Shown here piece by piece: positions 46,622 to 57,137 of a stretch of DNA of 64,000 nucleotides (positions are counted from its first letter, which is position 1; each line of letters starts with the position of its first letter). The notes beneath the pieces are model-generated. The model ran no database searches, had not been told where the DNA came from, and worked only from the letters and a program-made list of their open reading frames with translations. Source of the stretch: Physcomitrium patens (lineage: Eukaryota > Streptophyta > Bryopsida > Funariales > Funariaceae); NCBI RefSeq assembly GCF_000002425.4, contig NC_037261.1, positions 4,676,082 through 4,740,081 of the forward strand, written 5' to 3'. The translations under genes were made by a program, and so were the position numbers.

Positions 46622-49600
46622 TCATCTTGGTTTTGATGGATGTCGTTGATGAAAAACTTTGACTTTAGCTGATGCATTTGCTAGATTCCTGGATGGCTCC
46701 CATGTGCGCTCACTAATATCATATCCGCACCAATGAACAAGATATTCCAGCTTATTTCGGCGCCGCCTTGAGTCTAATATCTCTTCCACCTCAAATTCTT
46801 CATTATTATCTACTTCTATAGGAGGCGGTGGCATTTGTCTTCTTCCTTGTATATCCACTATCTTATATGGTTCAAGAAGAGACACGTGGAATACAGGATG
46901 GATCTTCATTGACTCCGGTAGATGTAACCGATATGCAACTGGGTTGATCTGTTCAGAAACAGAAAAGGGGCCAAGCCTACGATAGTCCAATTTGTCACAA
47001 GGTCGAGTGGTCTTGATATTGCGACGAAGTAGCCATACCTTATCACCCACGTTGAGTTGTGGTTGCTCTTTACGATATACATCTGCATTTATCTTTTGTC
47101 GTTCTTGAGCTTTCTTCAACTGCACCTTCATTATTGCATGTAACTCTGACAACCGATTTGCCATATCTTCTGCTGCAGGATTATCAACTTTTGAAAAATC
47201 AAAAGTATCAAGTCGTGGATGATAGCCATAATTGGCAAAGAAAGGTGTTTGTTGCGTGGAAGAATGTACCGTATTATTATAAGCAAACTCTGCCAATGGC
47301 AGAAGGTTTGTCCAATCATCTTGTTGGTAGTTGATGGTACACCTTAAATACTGTTCCAAGACTTGGTTTACGCGCTCTGTTTGTCCATCAGTTTGAGGAT
47401 GGAAAGCTGAAGATAGCTTTATGTCCACTTTTAAAATCTTGAAAAGAGTCCTCCAAAATCTCGACACAAATTGAGTTCCCCTATCCGATATGATATCTTT
47501 AGGCAATCCATGATAGCGATAGATATTATCAATGAAAAGCTTAGCTGTTTCTTCACCTGTGATAGATTTTGTACATGGCATAAAATGTGCCATCTTGGTG
47601 AAACGATCTACTATCACAAATATAGAATCATAAGATCTTGAGTTTGGAAGATCTGTGATGAAATCCATAGAAACAGAAGACCATGGTTGTTCTGGTATAG
47701 GTAATGGCTGAAGAAGTCCGTAAGGTCGATGTCGAGGAATTTTTGATCTTGAACAAATATCACATGATTGTACAAAGTCTTTGACTGACTTCCACATTTG
47801 TGGCCACCAAAAATCTCTTGATATGAGTTCCAGAGTCTTATTATATCTAAAGTGCCCTGCTGCTGGAAAGTCATGACGTGCTTGAAGAACACGCAAACGT
47901 GCTTTTCCTTCTGGAACATATAGGCGTCCTTCAAAATATAATAGATTATTCTTGAACTCGAACTTAGAAGAATCATGAGACTTGGAAGAATTATTCTCGA
48001 TATCATGAACAAGAGGGTCTGAGGACATACTGGACTGGATTTGCTTGAGAAAAGTTGAATCAACAGTCAATGTTGATTTCACTGCTCGGAGATGAAATTG
48101 CTCCGGTTTCAAGAGGACCGTTCTTTGTTGCTCAAAAGCTGCATCTCCTTCTTTTGGTGCAAAATAAGAACGTCTAGACAGGGCATCGGACAAACCTTGT
48201 TGTTTTCCTGGCCGATAAGTGATAATGAAGTCGAATCTTGACAAAGACATACTCCAACGAGCTTGACGACGATTCAACACGCGTGCTGACATGAAATACT
48301 CGAGGTTCTTGTGATCTGTATACACAATGACTGGACTAGAAGCACCTTCTAGATAATGACGCCATTCTTGAAAAGAATCCACGATTGCAAGAAGTTCTTT
48401 ATCGTGGATCTCATAATTGATCTCGGCTGCTGAGAATTTTCTTGAATGAAAAGCTATCGGATGAAGTTTGTCATCTGTTCCCATTTGTGATAAAACTGCA
48501 CCCAAGGCAAAATCCGATGCGTCTGTTTCCATAAAAAATGCCTTGTAAAAGTCAACACGATATAAGACTGGTGCAGAGACAAACGATGTCTTCAAGGCTT
48601 CAAATGCTGCTTCCGCTTCTTGATTCCATTGGAATTTATCTTTACTAGTCAAGCGTGTAAGTGGAGCTGCAACTCGTGAGAAGTCTTTGATGAAGATCCG
48701 ATAGTAATTGGCAAATCCCAAGAAACATTGGACATCTCTTACAGTCTTTGGAATCTTCCAATCCATGATTGTTTGGACTTTCTTAGAATCCATCATAAGA
48801 CCATCATTTGAAATGATGTATCCTAAAAAGTCAACTTGAGTAGTGTGAAATACACACTTTTCCATCTTGGCGTACAATCCTGCATCTCTGAGTTTTTGTA
48901 ATACTTGACGAACATGTGTTTCATGTTCTTCAACATTCTTAGAATAAATCAGGATATCGTCTAGGTAGCAGACGACAAAATTGTCTAAGAATTCACGAAA
49001 TACATCATTCATGAGATGTTGAAAAGCAGCTGGTGCATTCGTGAGTCCAAAAGGCATGACATTATATTCAAAATGCCCGTACCTGGTTCGAAACGCAGTC
49101 TTCCATTCATCTCCTTCTTTGATCCGTACTAGATTATATGCTCCTCTTAGATCTATTTTTGTATAGATCTTAGCTTGATTTAACTGGTCAAGGAGTCCTG
49201 ATATCAAAGGTAATGGATACCTGTTCTTGATTGTGATCTTGTTGAGTCCTCGATAGTCAACACACATTCGTAAAGATCCATCTTTTTTCTTTACGAATAA
49301 AATTGGAGCTCCTGCTGGAGATTTTGAATGGCGTATGAAATTCTTCGCTAAATTCTCGTCAATATATGTCTTGAGTTCAGCCAACTCATCTTGCGATAAA
49401 CTGTAAATTGGTCCAAATGGTGGCTGAGTTCCTTCCTTGAGATCGATTGAACAATCGTATGGGCGATGCTGAGGAAGAATATCTGCATTCTTTTTCTCAA
49501 AAACGTCTTGATAATCCTGATATTGACTTGGAATGCCACTTGAAGTCTTTACGCTTTCAGAAATAGGTGCAGCATAAATAGCAAAAGTTGATCCTTCTTT

Positions 49601-50110
49601 TGCTGCGTGTATAAATGCTTTTGCACCTATAGGTGCGAGTTTTACTATACTAGACTCATGGTTTTTTACTTGGTTAATAGAACTGTTACTAATGCTCTGA
49701 GGAAAATCAAGTTTACGAGAAATCCAATCTATTCGAGGATTATACTTTTCTAACCATGATAAGCCTAAAATTACTGGATTAGAGGGAGATCTAATTATAT
49801 TAAAAATTACGCAACTACTATGACCATTTATTACTACATCTACAGGAAGTGTTTCGTGAGTTACATCTCCAGAAGACAACGGACGACCATCTATGACTTC
49901 TACGTGTACAGGTTTAGTTTTTTGTATTAATGATATTCTATGACATCTAGCAAATTCTTCATCTAAAAAACAAGATGAGGCTCCTGAATCTACCAAGGTA
50001 GAGGCTTTGTAATTATTAGGTCCTAAACGCACATCTATTATAAAACAAGGAGATGGTTCTGAGGAGAGGATAGGACCTTTATTAGAAGTTGTACAAGATT
50101 CCAGCCGCAC
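46622..50110 (-). CDS. Pol polyprotein of element B
   Basis: About 1162 residues, open throughout. Domains: aspartic protease with DSG at 41-43; RT about 240-440 with YLDD at 382-385; RNase H about 520-645 with ETDASD near 528 and TDHKN near 598; integrase zinc-binding H746, H753, C783, C786; and integrase core with D816, D876 and E912. A GPY/F-like segment lies at about 1043-1082, and a chromodomain at about 1104-1143 (LEYLVHWCGYDISERTWE). It would mature the particle, copy the RNA and insert the DNA, with the chromodomain guiding site choice. The frame is open upstream of the first listed codon (GTG) into the end of gag, so pol is probably made as a Gag-Pol product and not from its own start. 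Confidence 0.96.
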   Translation of the reverse strand: MRLESCTTSNKGPILSSEPSPCFIIDVRLGPNNYKASTLVDSGASSCFLDEEFARCHRISLIQKTKPVHVEVIDGRPLSSGDVTHETLPVDVVINGHSSCVIFNIIRSPSNPVILGLSWLEKYNPRIDWISRKLDFPQSISNSSINQVKNHESSIVKLAPIGAKAFIHAAKEGSTFAIYAAPISESVKTSSGIPSQYQDYQDVFEKKNADILPQHRPYDCSIDLKEGTQPPFGPIYSLSQDELAELKTYIDENLAKNFIRHSKSPAGAPILFVKKKDGSLRMCVDYRGLNKITIKNRYPLPLISGLLDQLNQAKIYTKIDLRGAYNLVRIKEGDEWKTAFRTRYGHFEYNVMPFGLTNAPAAFQHLMNDVFREFLDNFVVCYLDDILIYSKNVEEHETHVRQVLQKLRDAGLYAKMEKCVFHTTQVDFLGYIISNDGLMMDSKKVQTIMDWKIPKTVRDVQCFLGFANYYRIFIKDFSRVAAPLTRLTSKDKFQWNQEAEAAFEALKTSFVSAPVLYRVDFYKAFFMETDASDFALGAVLSQMGTDDKLHPIAFHSRKFSAAEINYEIHDKELLAIVDSFQEWRHYLEGASSPVIVYTDHKNLEYFMSARVLNRRQARWSMSLSRFDFIITYRPGKQQGLSDALSRRSYFAPKEGDAAFEQQRTVLLKPEQFHLRAVKSTLTVDSTFLKQIQSSMSSDPLVHDIENNSSKSHDSSKFEFKNNLLYFEGRLYVPEGKARLRVLQARHDFPAAGHFRYNKTLELISRDFWWPQMWKSVKDFVQSCDICSRSKIPRHRPYGLLQPLPIPEQPWSSVSMDFITDLPNSRSYDSIFVIVDRFTKMAHFMPCTKSITGEETAKLFIDNIYRYHGLPKDIISDRGTQFVSRFWRTLFKILKVDIKLSSAFHPQTDGQTERVNQVLEQYLRCTINYQQDDWTNLLPLAEFAYNNTVHSSTQQTPFFANYGYHPRLDTFDFSKVDNPAAEDMANRLSELHAIMKVQLKKAQERQKINADVYRKEQPQLNVGDKVWLLRRNIKTTRPCDKLDYRRLGPFSVSEQINPVAYRLHLPESMKIHPVFHVSLLEPYKIVDIQGRRQMPPPPIEVDNNEEFEVEEILDSRRRRNKLEYLVHWCGYDISERTWEPSRNLANASAKVKVFHQRHPSKPR

Positions 50111-50115
50111 GGTCC

Positions 50116-51123
50116 CTATTGTAGCTGGACGTACTCGTTTTCCGACATACTGTCTTCTTTGACAGCCGTACTCCTCATTTTGTAGTTACGTCGCTTCTTT
50201 GGACAATGTTGAGCAGTGTGCTTAGGTTCTCCACAATATAAGCACAATCCTTCTTGTCGACGACGAGACTTTTCTTGCTCAGTAAGAGGTTTGAAACGTA
50301 CCGCATCAATTTGCATATCCTCTACTTCTGAAGGTATGTGTTGAGGAGACGTCTGTGTTGCCATTGAATTGTAGTAACGTTGAGGCCCACTTGTGCGACT
50401 CTCGGATCGAAATTCAAAAAGTCGATTGTCACACTTCACAGCAAAGTCAATTGCTTGACTCAATGTTTGAGGATCAGGTAAATTAAGCATCAATTTCTTT
50501 ACCTCATATTGTAATCCGTAGAGAAATTGACTCACAAGTGCGGCATCATCCCACTTGATATCAGTTGCAAGTTGTCGAAATTGCGAAGCATATAATGTTA
50601 CTGATCGATTGCCTTGTCGCAAAATACGGATCTTGTTGGTTGCAACACGAATTGCATCATGTTCTCCAAACATGGATCGAAACTCCGCCAAAAAAGCCTC
50701 CAGATTATCCAATATTGGATCTCGTCGTTCAAGAAAAGATGAAAACCATGACAATGCTGAACCTGAAAGAAGTGTACCAATGAATCTTACTTGTGACCCT
50801 GGAGTTGGATAGCTCTGGGGTTGAAGTTCAATTACTAGTTGGACCTGATTGATGAATCCTCGAAACTTGGATCTGGTACCATCAAACTTCTCGGGCAAGG
50901 CAACTCTCGGTTCTCTAACACTCGAAGGGTGTTCCATTCTGGGAGAAGGGACATGGTTTGGTGCAGATGTTGAAGCAGCCCCAATCATCTCTATATCTTC
51001 ACTTCCTACCATTCTTGTTGCTCCTTGTGGTGGTAAATTGAGTTGATGCATCGCAAGCATTAACTCCCTCAATTGTTCTTGCATCTGTGCCATTGCACTC
51101 TTCATTTCAACAAGCTCTGCCAT
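50116..51123 (-). CDS. Gag of element B
   Basis: 335 residues. The N-terminal part is predicted helical (MAELVEMKSAMAQMQEQLREL). The central retrotransposon Gag domain has LPEKFDGTRSKFRGFINQV and WFSSFLERRDP. Near residue 295 there is a CCHC zinc knuckle, CLYCGEPKHTAQHC, which would bind the element's RNA during packaging. Gag assembles the particle in which reverse transcription occurs. The start is the first Met after the leader. The stop lies six bases before the annotated pol frame. Pol continues in another frame. Confidence 0.93.
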   Translation of the reverse strand: MAELVEMKSAMAQMQEQLRELMLAMHQLNLPPQGATRMVGSEDIEMIGAASTSAPNHVPSPRMEHPSSVREPRVALPEKFDGTRSKFRGFINQVQLVIELQPQSYPTPGSQVRFIGTLLSGSALSWFSSFLERRDPILDNLEAFLAEFRSMFGEHDAIRVATNKIRILRQGNRSVTLYASQFRQLATDIKWDDAALVSQFLYGLQYEVKKLMLNLPDPQTLSQAIDFAVKCDNRLFEFRSESRTSGPQRYYNSMATQTSPQHIPSEVEDMQIDAVRFKPLTEQEKSRRRQEGLCLYCGEPKHTAQHCPKKRRNYKMRSTAVKEDSMSENEYVQLQ

Positions 51124-51303
51124 ATTAGCACTTAGAAAAGAGAAGATGCCTAATAACGCTCAAAACAAATAGAAGAGAGGAATTGATAACAAAGAAAATA
51201 CTAAGAACAATATCAGTTTAAAAGAGGGTAATCCGCAACTTCTAATGCACTTATGTCTTATCAAGAAAAAGGGGTAATCCACTCTTAATCAAGAAAAGAC
51301 AAA

Positions 51304-51312
51304 GCTCTGATA
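51304..51312 (-). other. Primer-binding site of B
   Basis: TATCAGAGC on the minus strand, 23 nt inside the 5' LTR, at the same spacing as the full TGGTATCAGAGC of A. It is a shorter match to initiator Met tRNA. Confidence 0.65.
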
Positions 51313-51335
51313 TTGTAAGTGTATTCTTGTCAATC

Positions 51336-51865
51336 TGTCAAGGACAAGAACTCGATGAAAGCTAAAGAGTAAGTGAGACTTTTCTCAAAAAGAAATAGGA
51401 CAAAATAAAAATATGTATATTAAGAAAGAAACTGGAATGGCTATTGCCAAAATACAAGAAAACTAGAGACCCTTGAAACTAGACTAGAAGCAAGAAAGGA
51501 GTTGACAAGAGTGAAGAGGGCTTCACTCTTGCCTCTATATATACTATCTAACTAGAAGCCACGTGGCGATGTTCTATAAGACCTCCAATATATGTTGACT
51601 TTCTAGGCCACATGCCTTTGCTTGCAAGGCAAGTTTTCTATGGATAGACCACGTAGTTAGCTTGTTCTTTAAGCTTCCAACATGCGTGGCACATGGCTAA
51701 CTTGTTGACCAAGTTTCTAACCTAAAAGTCAACTATAGACTCCTATAAAGTCAAAGCAGCGTCTATGAAGCTTCTAAGAAGCTTCTCTAGAAGATATTAC
51801 ACAATTAACCTACTTTTACATACTTTTATCTATTCATATAGGTAATTATATGTATGTCCGTGACA
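51336..51865 (-). repeat. 5' LTR of B
   Basis: 530 bp. Holds the promoter: a TATA-like box at 51535-51544 and a palindromic G-box at 51558-51567 on the minus strand. Confidence 0.97.
51535..51567 (-). promoter_or_regulatory. Core promoter of B: TATA-like box and G-box
   Basis: On the minus strand the palindrome GCCACGTGGC (51558-51567) lies 13 bp upstream of GTATATATAG (51535-51544). CACGTG is the plant G-box and ACGTGGC an ABRE core, bound by bZIP and bHLH factors. The same arrangement in the 3' LTR is at 46052-46084. The old relatives C1 and D have diverged at the G-box. Confidence 0.6.
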
Positions 51866-51870
51866 ACAAT
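51866..51870. other. Target site duplication of B, right copy
   Basis: ACAAT, identical to 45848-45852. The protease sequence of G resumes here. Confidence 0.95.
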
Positions 51871-54800
51871 ACAAGCAGCTAATAACACACGAGGCAAATT
51901 ATATGGAGCTTATCCAGATGTCAAAATTCGGATTGGAGATGTTGCAACAAAATAACATTTCTTTGTTCAAGATACAACATCTTATCCATTGATTTTAGGA
52001 CAACCTTATATTATGGTAACACGGATGGAAACAAAAGTACTTGACAATAGTTCTGCTTATAGAAGGGTACATAGTGAAGATAGAAGGAAAGTTGTACAAT
52101 TTCTGATAGTACCTCTTAATCAGGAACGGAATCAAGATAGGTTGAGGGAGAAACCATTGCCAAGGGTTGTTGAAGAATTTAAGGAATTATGAAGGTATTT
52201 ATGAAGAAAATGGATTGAAAGATTCTTTAGAATTAATTACATCTATTGGGTTAGGAAATAATAATAACATTGTGGAAATTCATTTGAAGGAGGTTTATTC
52301 TATACTTGAATCTTTTCAAGCACCAGAAGTTATTATAGAGATAAAATATAAAACAGTAGGTAAAAAAGTAAAACCTGTTGTCGGACATTTACCAGAAGAT
52401 TCTAAGAAACAAATAAAAGAAGCATCAAAAGAAGAGAGTTTAAGAGATCCAAAGAAGATTGGACATCAGTTTACAAAGGAGACTTTTGAAGAATTGAAGA
52501 TTAGATGTGATGGTTCCTTATTTCCAACAGAAATTGAATATTTTAAAAAAATTCTTGCAAAACGAGATAAATCATTTATCTTTGGGTCTCGTAAAATAGG
52601 ATGTGTAGATCCTAATGTTGTTGCTCCTATGGTTATCTTTATATTACCTCATGTACTTTGAAACTTAAGGCCAATTCCCGTATCAAAGGCACATTTACCT
52701 AAATTGGTGGAATTATTGAAAGAAAAGATGCAAATGAAAGTTTTGGAGCCTTTTTTTGCTCCATATTCTAATCATTGGTTTACGGTGCCTAAGAAAAATG
52801 GATCATTACATTTTATTCAAGATATGTAGCCAATGAATGCAGTAACTATAAAAAATGCAGCTATATGACCTTTGGTAGACGAGTTTGGAGAAGCGTTTGT
52901 GGGAAGGGTAATTCATTCAATGGGTGATTTATATTCGGATTATTATCAATTTCAACTTGGGCATGGGAGTAGAGATCTAACAACAATGAGAACGCTACTT
53001 GGATTACTTAAAATGTGTACTCTCCTTCAGGATGCTACTAACTCAGTTGCACATATGATGAATGGGATGAACAAGGTATTAAGAGACTTCATTCCTGAAA
53101 AAACTATGTCTTTTTCAGATGATGTTCTTATCAAAGGATATAAAGTAGGAAAAAAAGATGAAACTTTAGAAAAGAGGGGGTGTCGCAAATATATTGTTGA
53201 TCATATACAAGATTGTGAAAAGATTTTAACTCGACTTGAAGAGGTTCATCTTACACTTTCAGGAGCAAAATCTACATTTGGAGTGCAAAAAGTTCTTATT
53301 GTTGGACATTTGTGTGGATTTTATAGGAAAAAGCCAAATCCAAGCAAAGTTGATGCAATTGAAAGAATGAAAGATTCATGTGACTCTTTAATGGAAGTAC
53401 ATAGGTTTTTAGGGGCTTGTGTATTTTATCGTATATGTATTCCTCATTATGCTCATGTAGTGGATCCATTGTATGAATTATTACATGAGAGTTATCGATT
53501 TAAATAGGAAAGAAAGCATACTGAAGTAATACTAAAGCTAAAGGTGTTATTGGTGATACCTCCAATTTTAAGAAAAATTGATTATGACTGTAATAGACAA
53601 GTAATTCTTACTGTGGATACCAGTCCTATTGCTATTGGATGGGTTGTGGATCAAGATGATTCAAGTAGAAATAGATTTGCAGTTTGATTTAGAGCTAAAG
53701 TTTTAAGAACTTGTCAACATGCATATTTGCAAATCAAAAGAGAACTTTGGGGAGTTGTTTCAGCTATGAAAGCTGAAAGGGATTATTTGATTGGTGTAGC
53801 AGTAGTAATTGAAATGGATTGCTTGCTATTGTTTGGAATGATTACTAATTGTTCAACACCGAACATTGTAATGTTAAGATGGATTGCTTATATTAAGTCA
53901 TTAAATCTGAAATTTAAGCATGTTGCTGGAAAAGATAATTTAGTAGTAGACATGCTATCTCGAGCAAGATATGAAAGAGAAGACGAAATAGTTGAAGACA
54001 TTGATGATGTTGGATCAAAATTCTATTCAGTATCAAATCTTAACAAAGAAGACAAGTTATTTCTTGAAGAAAATTATGAAGGAGAATTATTGAATATTGG
54101 TCATTACTTGAATACCTTGACTAAAGAAGAAAATTGATCTATAGAAAAATTTAAACAAATAAGAAAAAAAGCATATGTATTTTTGCTTCAAGTAGAATTC
54201 TTATGGAAGAGACCAAAGAAAGGAATTGAAATGCCACAAAGAATGATAGGCAATAAGGAAGAGAAACAAAAATTATTAAAGGGGTTTTATGATAGTTTAT
54301 GGACAGGACATAGAGGAATTTGAACTACTTTTGCTAAACTTAAGGAACGATATTGGTGGAAAAATATGTATCAAGATGTGCTCTTATTTGTAGAGTCATG
54401 TGAAATTTGTCAAACATATTATAATATACAACATCAAGATGGTCTTCATCCTACATATCCTCTAGCTATTCATTTTAAATAGGTTGTTGATTTGTTTATT
54501 ATGCCAATCGGGTTATGACAAATGAGATATTTGGTCTTAGTTTGTGAAGATTTATCAAATCAAGTAAAAGGAAGAGCATTGAGAACAAAATCTACGAAAG
54601 GAATTTGTAGATTTTTGCTTGAAGATGTTATTTGCCTCTACGAATGTGTAGGAAAAATCACTGCAGATCGTGGAGAATTAAATGTATAAGAATCTTGTGA
54701 ATTCTTTAAAAGATATGGAATTAAACTATCACTGACTACTGCTTATAATCTTGAAGGAAATGCAAAAAGTGAGTGTGGTCATCCACCAATTGTGAAAGCA

Positions 54801-55470
54801 TTACTTAAAGCTTGTAATGGGAAGGTTAGAGAATGGCCACAACTTTTGTCATTTACATTATGGGCTGATCCAACAACTCACAGCTCAGCAATGGGATATA
54901 TGCCTATTGAGCTTATGATAGGTCAAAAATCAACTATGCCAATTGAAGAAAAAGTACCTACTTAGAGTGTGCTACCATGGGAAGATGGATTGATAAGAGA
55001 AGAATTTTTAGCTATTAGAATTCAATAATTAGAGCAAAGATCAGAAGATGTGCAAATAGAATTAAAAAGGATAAAAAGAGCAAGGTTATAAAATAAGGCA
55101 CGATTTGATAAGCAGCATCGATTGAGGCCTAAAGCAATTGAAGAAGGTGATTGGATTTTGGTCTATGATAGTAGCTTGGACAATCAACATGGTGCTTTAA
55201 GGAAGTTTTCTAAATGATGGTTTGGACCATATGTGATAACAACTATTCATGATAATGCAACTTACTCATTGCGGGAGTTAGATGGAACAAGGTTAAAAAT
55301 ATCGATTACAAGGAAGCATGTAAAAATATTTAAACAAAGATATACACAAATAAATATAGAAGACCTTGGTGAAGATATAGATATTCCTCAATAGGAAGAT
55401 GAATTTGACATGGATAGCAAAAATGATGAAGAAGATTTGGACAAAGACTTGGAGAACGTATTATGAATCA
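51871..55470 (+). pseudogene. Protease end, RT, RNase H and integrase of G
   Basis: The protease continues after B (NTRGKLYGAYPDVKI, LILGQPYIMVT). RT lies around 52660-53510 (AHMMNGMNKVLRDFIPE, SFSDDVLIKG, EEVHLTLSGAKSTFG, LGACVFYRICIPHYAHV). An RNase H-like part is near 53600-53960. Integrase spans about 54140-55400 (WWKNMYQDVLLFVESCEICQ, then KITADRGE, then an H-rich C-terminal part). The acidic tail ends near 55465. Many breaks. Confidence 0.82.
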
Positions 55471-55514
55471 AACAACAACTAGATTATTTGGTACATACCA
55501 GAGGATGCATAGGT

Positions 55515-55528
55515 TTAGAGGGAGTGGA
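55515..55528 (+). other. Polypurine tract of G
   Basis: AGAGGGAGTGGA directly before the 3' LTR, like the tract of H. Confidence 0.7.
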
Positions 55529-57132
55529 TATCGTGTTGTAACGCGACTATATGATGAAAATATAAATAAAAAAGATATTATTAATATTTAGTCATCTTGG
55601 ATGTTAGAAACAATGGCCAATTCCAATGCCAATATTTAGGGTCAGTTAATGTCACCCCACCGATGTCATCTAACCAAGTACCCTCCATACCAACTGGACA
55701 ACTAGGATCATTTTTCAACCCTACATGGAACAAGCCTACTAGGTATATATCGTTGGAGACACTCAATATGCATGATGGAGGTGCAAGAAGACCACTTCGT
55801 CGTTTTCGTTGCAGATAGGTTGGATGTTATATCAGTGAATATTCCAATCCCAAAGCCAATGATGATTATGCGCCAGTATGAAGGAATTGCAAGCAGTCAA
55901 GGCATACTTATCAACAATATAATGCTCCGTCCAATTTCAATAAACGAGATCAACAGATCCAAAGCCAAGAAAAAATTGAGGAGATAAATCAAGATCTACA
56001 AGATTCTTTAGTAAATCGAGTGGATTGAGTCCGAGCCGTTCTTACCAAGAGTTGACAAAAGGAGAAAGGACCAATTCAATATTCGGATGAATCTGATGTG
56101 AAGGACCAATTTGACCCAATTCCAAGGACATCCAATCCAGGTCCTAATATGGGCCTCTTATCCAGTATGAGACTTAACTTGATTAAGCAACCCAATGAGG
56201 TCCCGAATATAGAGGCTTCCGTTCTATTTCAAGTTATTTCGTTTTCTATGCCATTTTTGGAGAAATGTCCTTTATTCGATTTTCAAGCTCCTTCGAAAGG
56301 TATAGAATTGGTTCATATGATTTTGGAGGACTTTTGCAATCATTGCTGAAAGTTAGTGTTTATATTGGCGAGTTGGATTTTTTTTGCAATAAAGTAACGG
56401 CTGGTACTCTTGACTGTTTTGTAAAATTGGAGAAACTTCTATGGTTGAAATTTAGAGGTATCTAGAGGATTGAGTATGCCGAGTATATGCAAAATTTTGT
56501 GTTAATCTGACGGAATAGATAGAGGATATTTGACCATTAATGTAAAGAGGTATCGAAAGTTAGCAGATTGGAGTTGTTTAGGATTTTTGTAATATTTGGA
56601 GATCTATCGGCTAGAATAAGGTGACTTTTGGCATGATAAGTCGAAGATTTCTAGGCGGCAGTCAAGATACATCACTATGGATTAACGGCATTTTCTTGCA
56701 ACTTGTAAGTTAGATTGGATTGAAACTTCTTGAGCATTTAGAAGGCTTACAAAGACACTAGTGGTAGAAATTTACAACAATCAGACGGTCAGATTGAGAA
56801 TTACAGCTTGTTGAAGCTTGTTGAGTAGAATTAGGATTAAAAATAAAATAAAAATAAAAATAAAAATAATAAAATAAAAATAATAAAATAAAATAAAATA
56901 AAATAAGAACTAACAAATAACAAAAGACTTGTGCTTATAATATCTTGAAGTTATTAAAAATAGTGTCTCTAAGTACTTTGTATTAGAATTAATCTTTTAC
57001 ATTGAAATTCAAAATATTTTGTATTTAGATGGTTGAAATCTACTAGCTTACGTGGATACTTACAAAACATTGTTTTATCTTCCACAACTAGACATCCGGT
57101 GCGTTCTCAAGCAAGATAGCTCATAATACGAT
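55529..57132 (+). repeat. 3' LTR of G
   Basis: About 1.6 kb, homologous to 42006-43735. It ends TAATACGAT, followed by GACGG (target duplication). Confidence 0.82.
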
Positions 57133-57137
57133 GACGG

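Larger units (their letters stand above)
45853..51865 (-). mobile_element. Element B: young, whole-looking chromovirus (Ty3/gypsy)
   Basis: A 6013-bp element on the minus strand. Its two 530-bp LTRs differ at one position by my reading, and ACAAT flanks both ends. It has a PBS, a leader, an open gag, an open pol with all expected domains, a small 3' frame and a strong polypurine tract. It looks whole with no evident break, so it inserted very recently and its lineage may still move. Gag and pol lie in different frames, as in its relatives. It sits in the protease region of the older element G. Confidence 0.97.
42006..57132 (+). mobile_element. Element G: family-2 Ty3/gypsy element, split by B
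   Basis: Plus strand. 5' LTR 42006-43735, internal 43736-55528, 3' LTR 55529-57132. GATGG (42001-42005) and GACGG (57133-57137) flank it as a slightly diverged target duplication. Element B (45853-51865) sits inside its protease region; without it G is about 9.1 kb. Parts are gag, CCHC zinc knuckle, protease, RT, RNase H and integrase. The RT core reads SFSDDVLIKG, unlike the YLDDILIYS of the chromoviruses, and there is no chromodomain, so it is a separate lineage. LTRs differ by about ten percent plus an indel. Old, many breaks. Confidence 0.87.
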
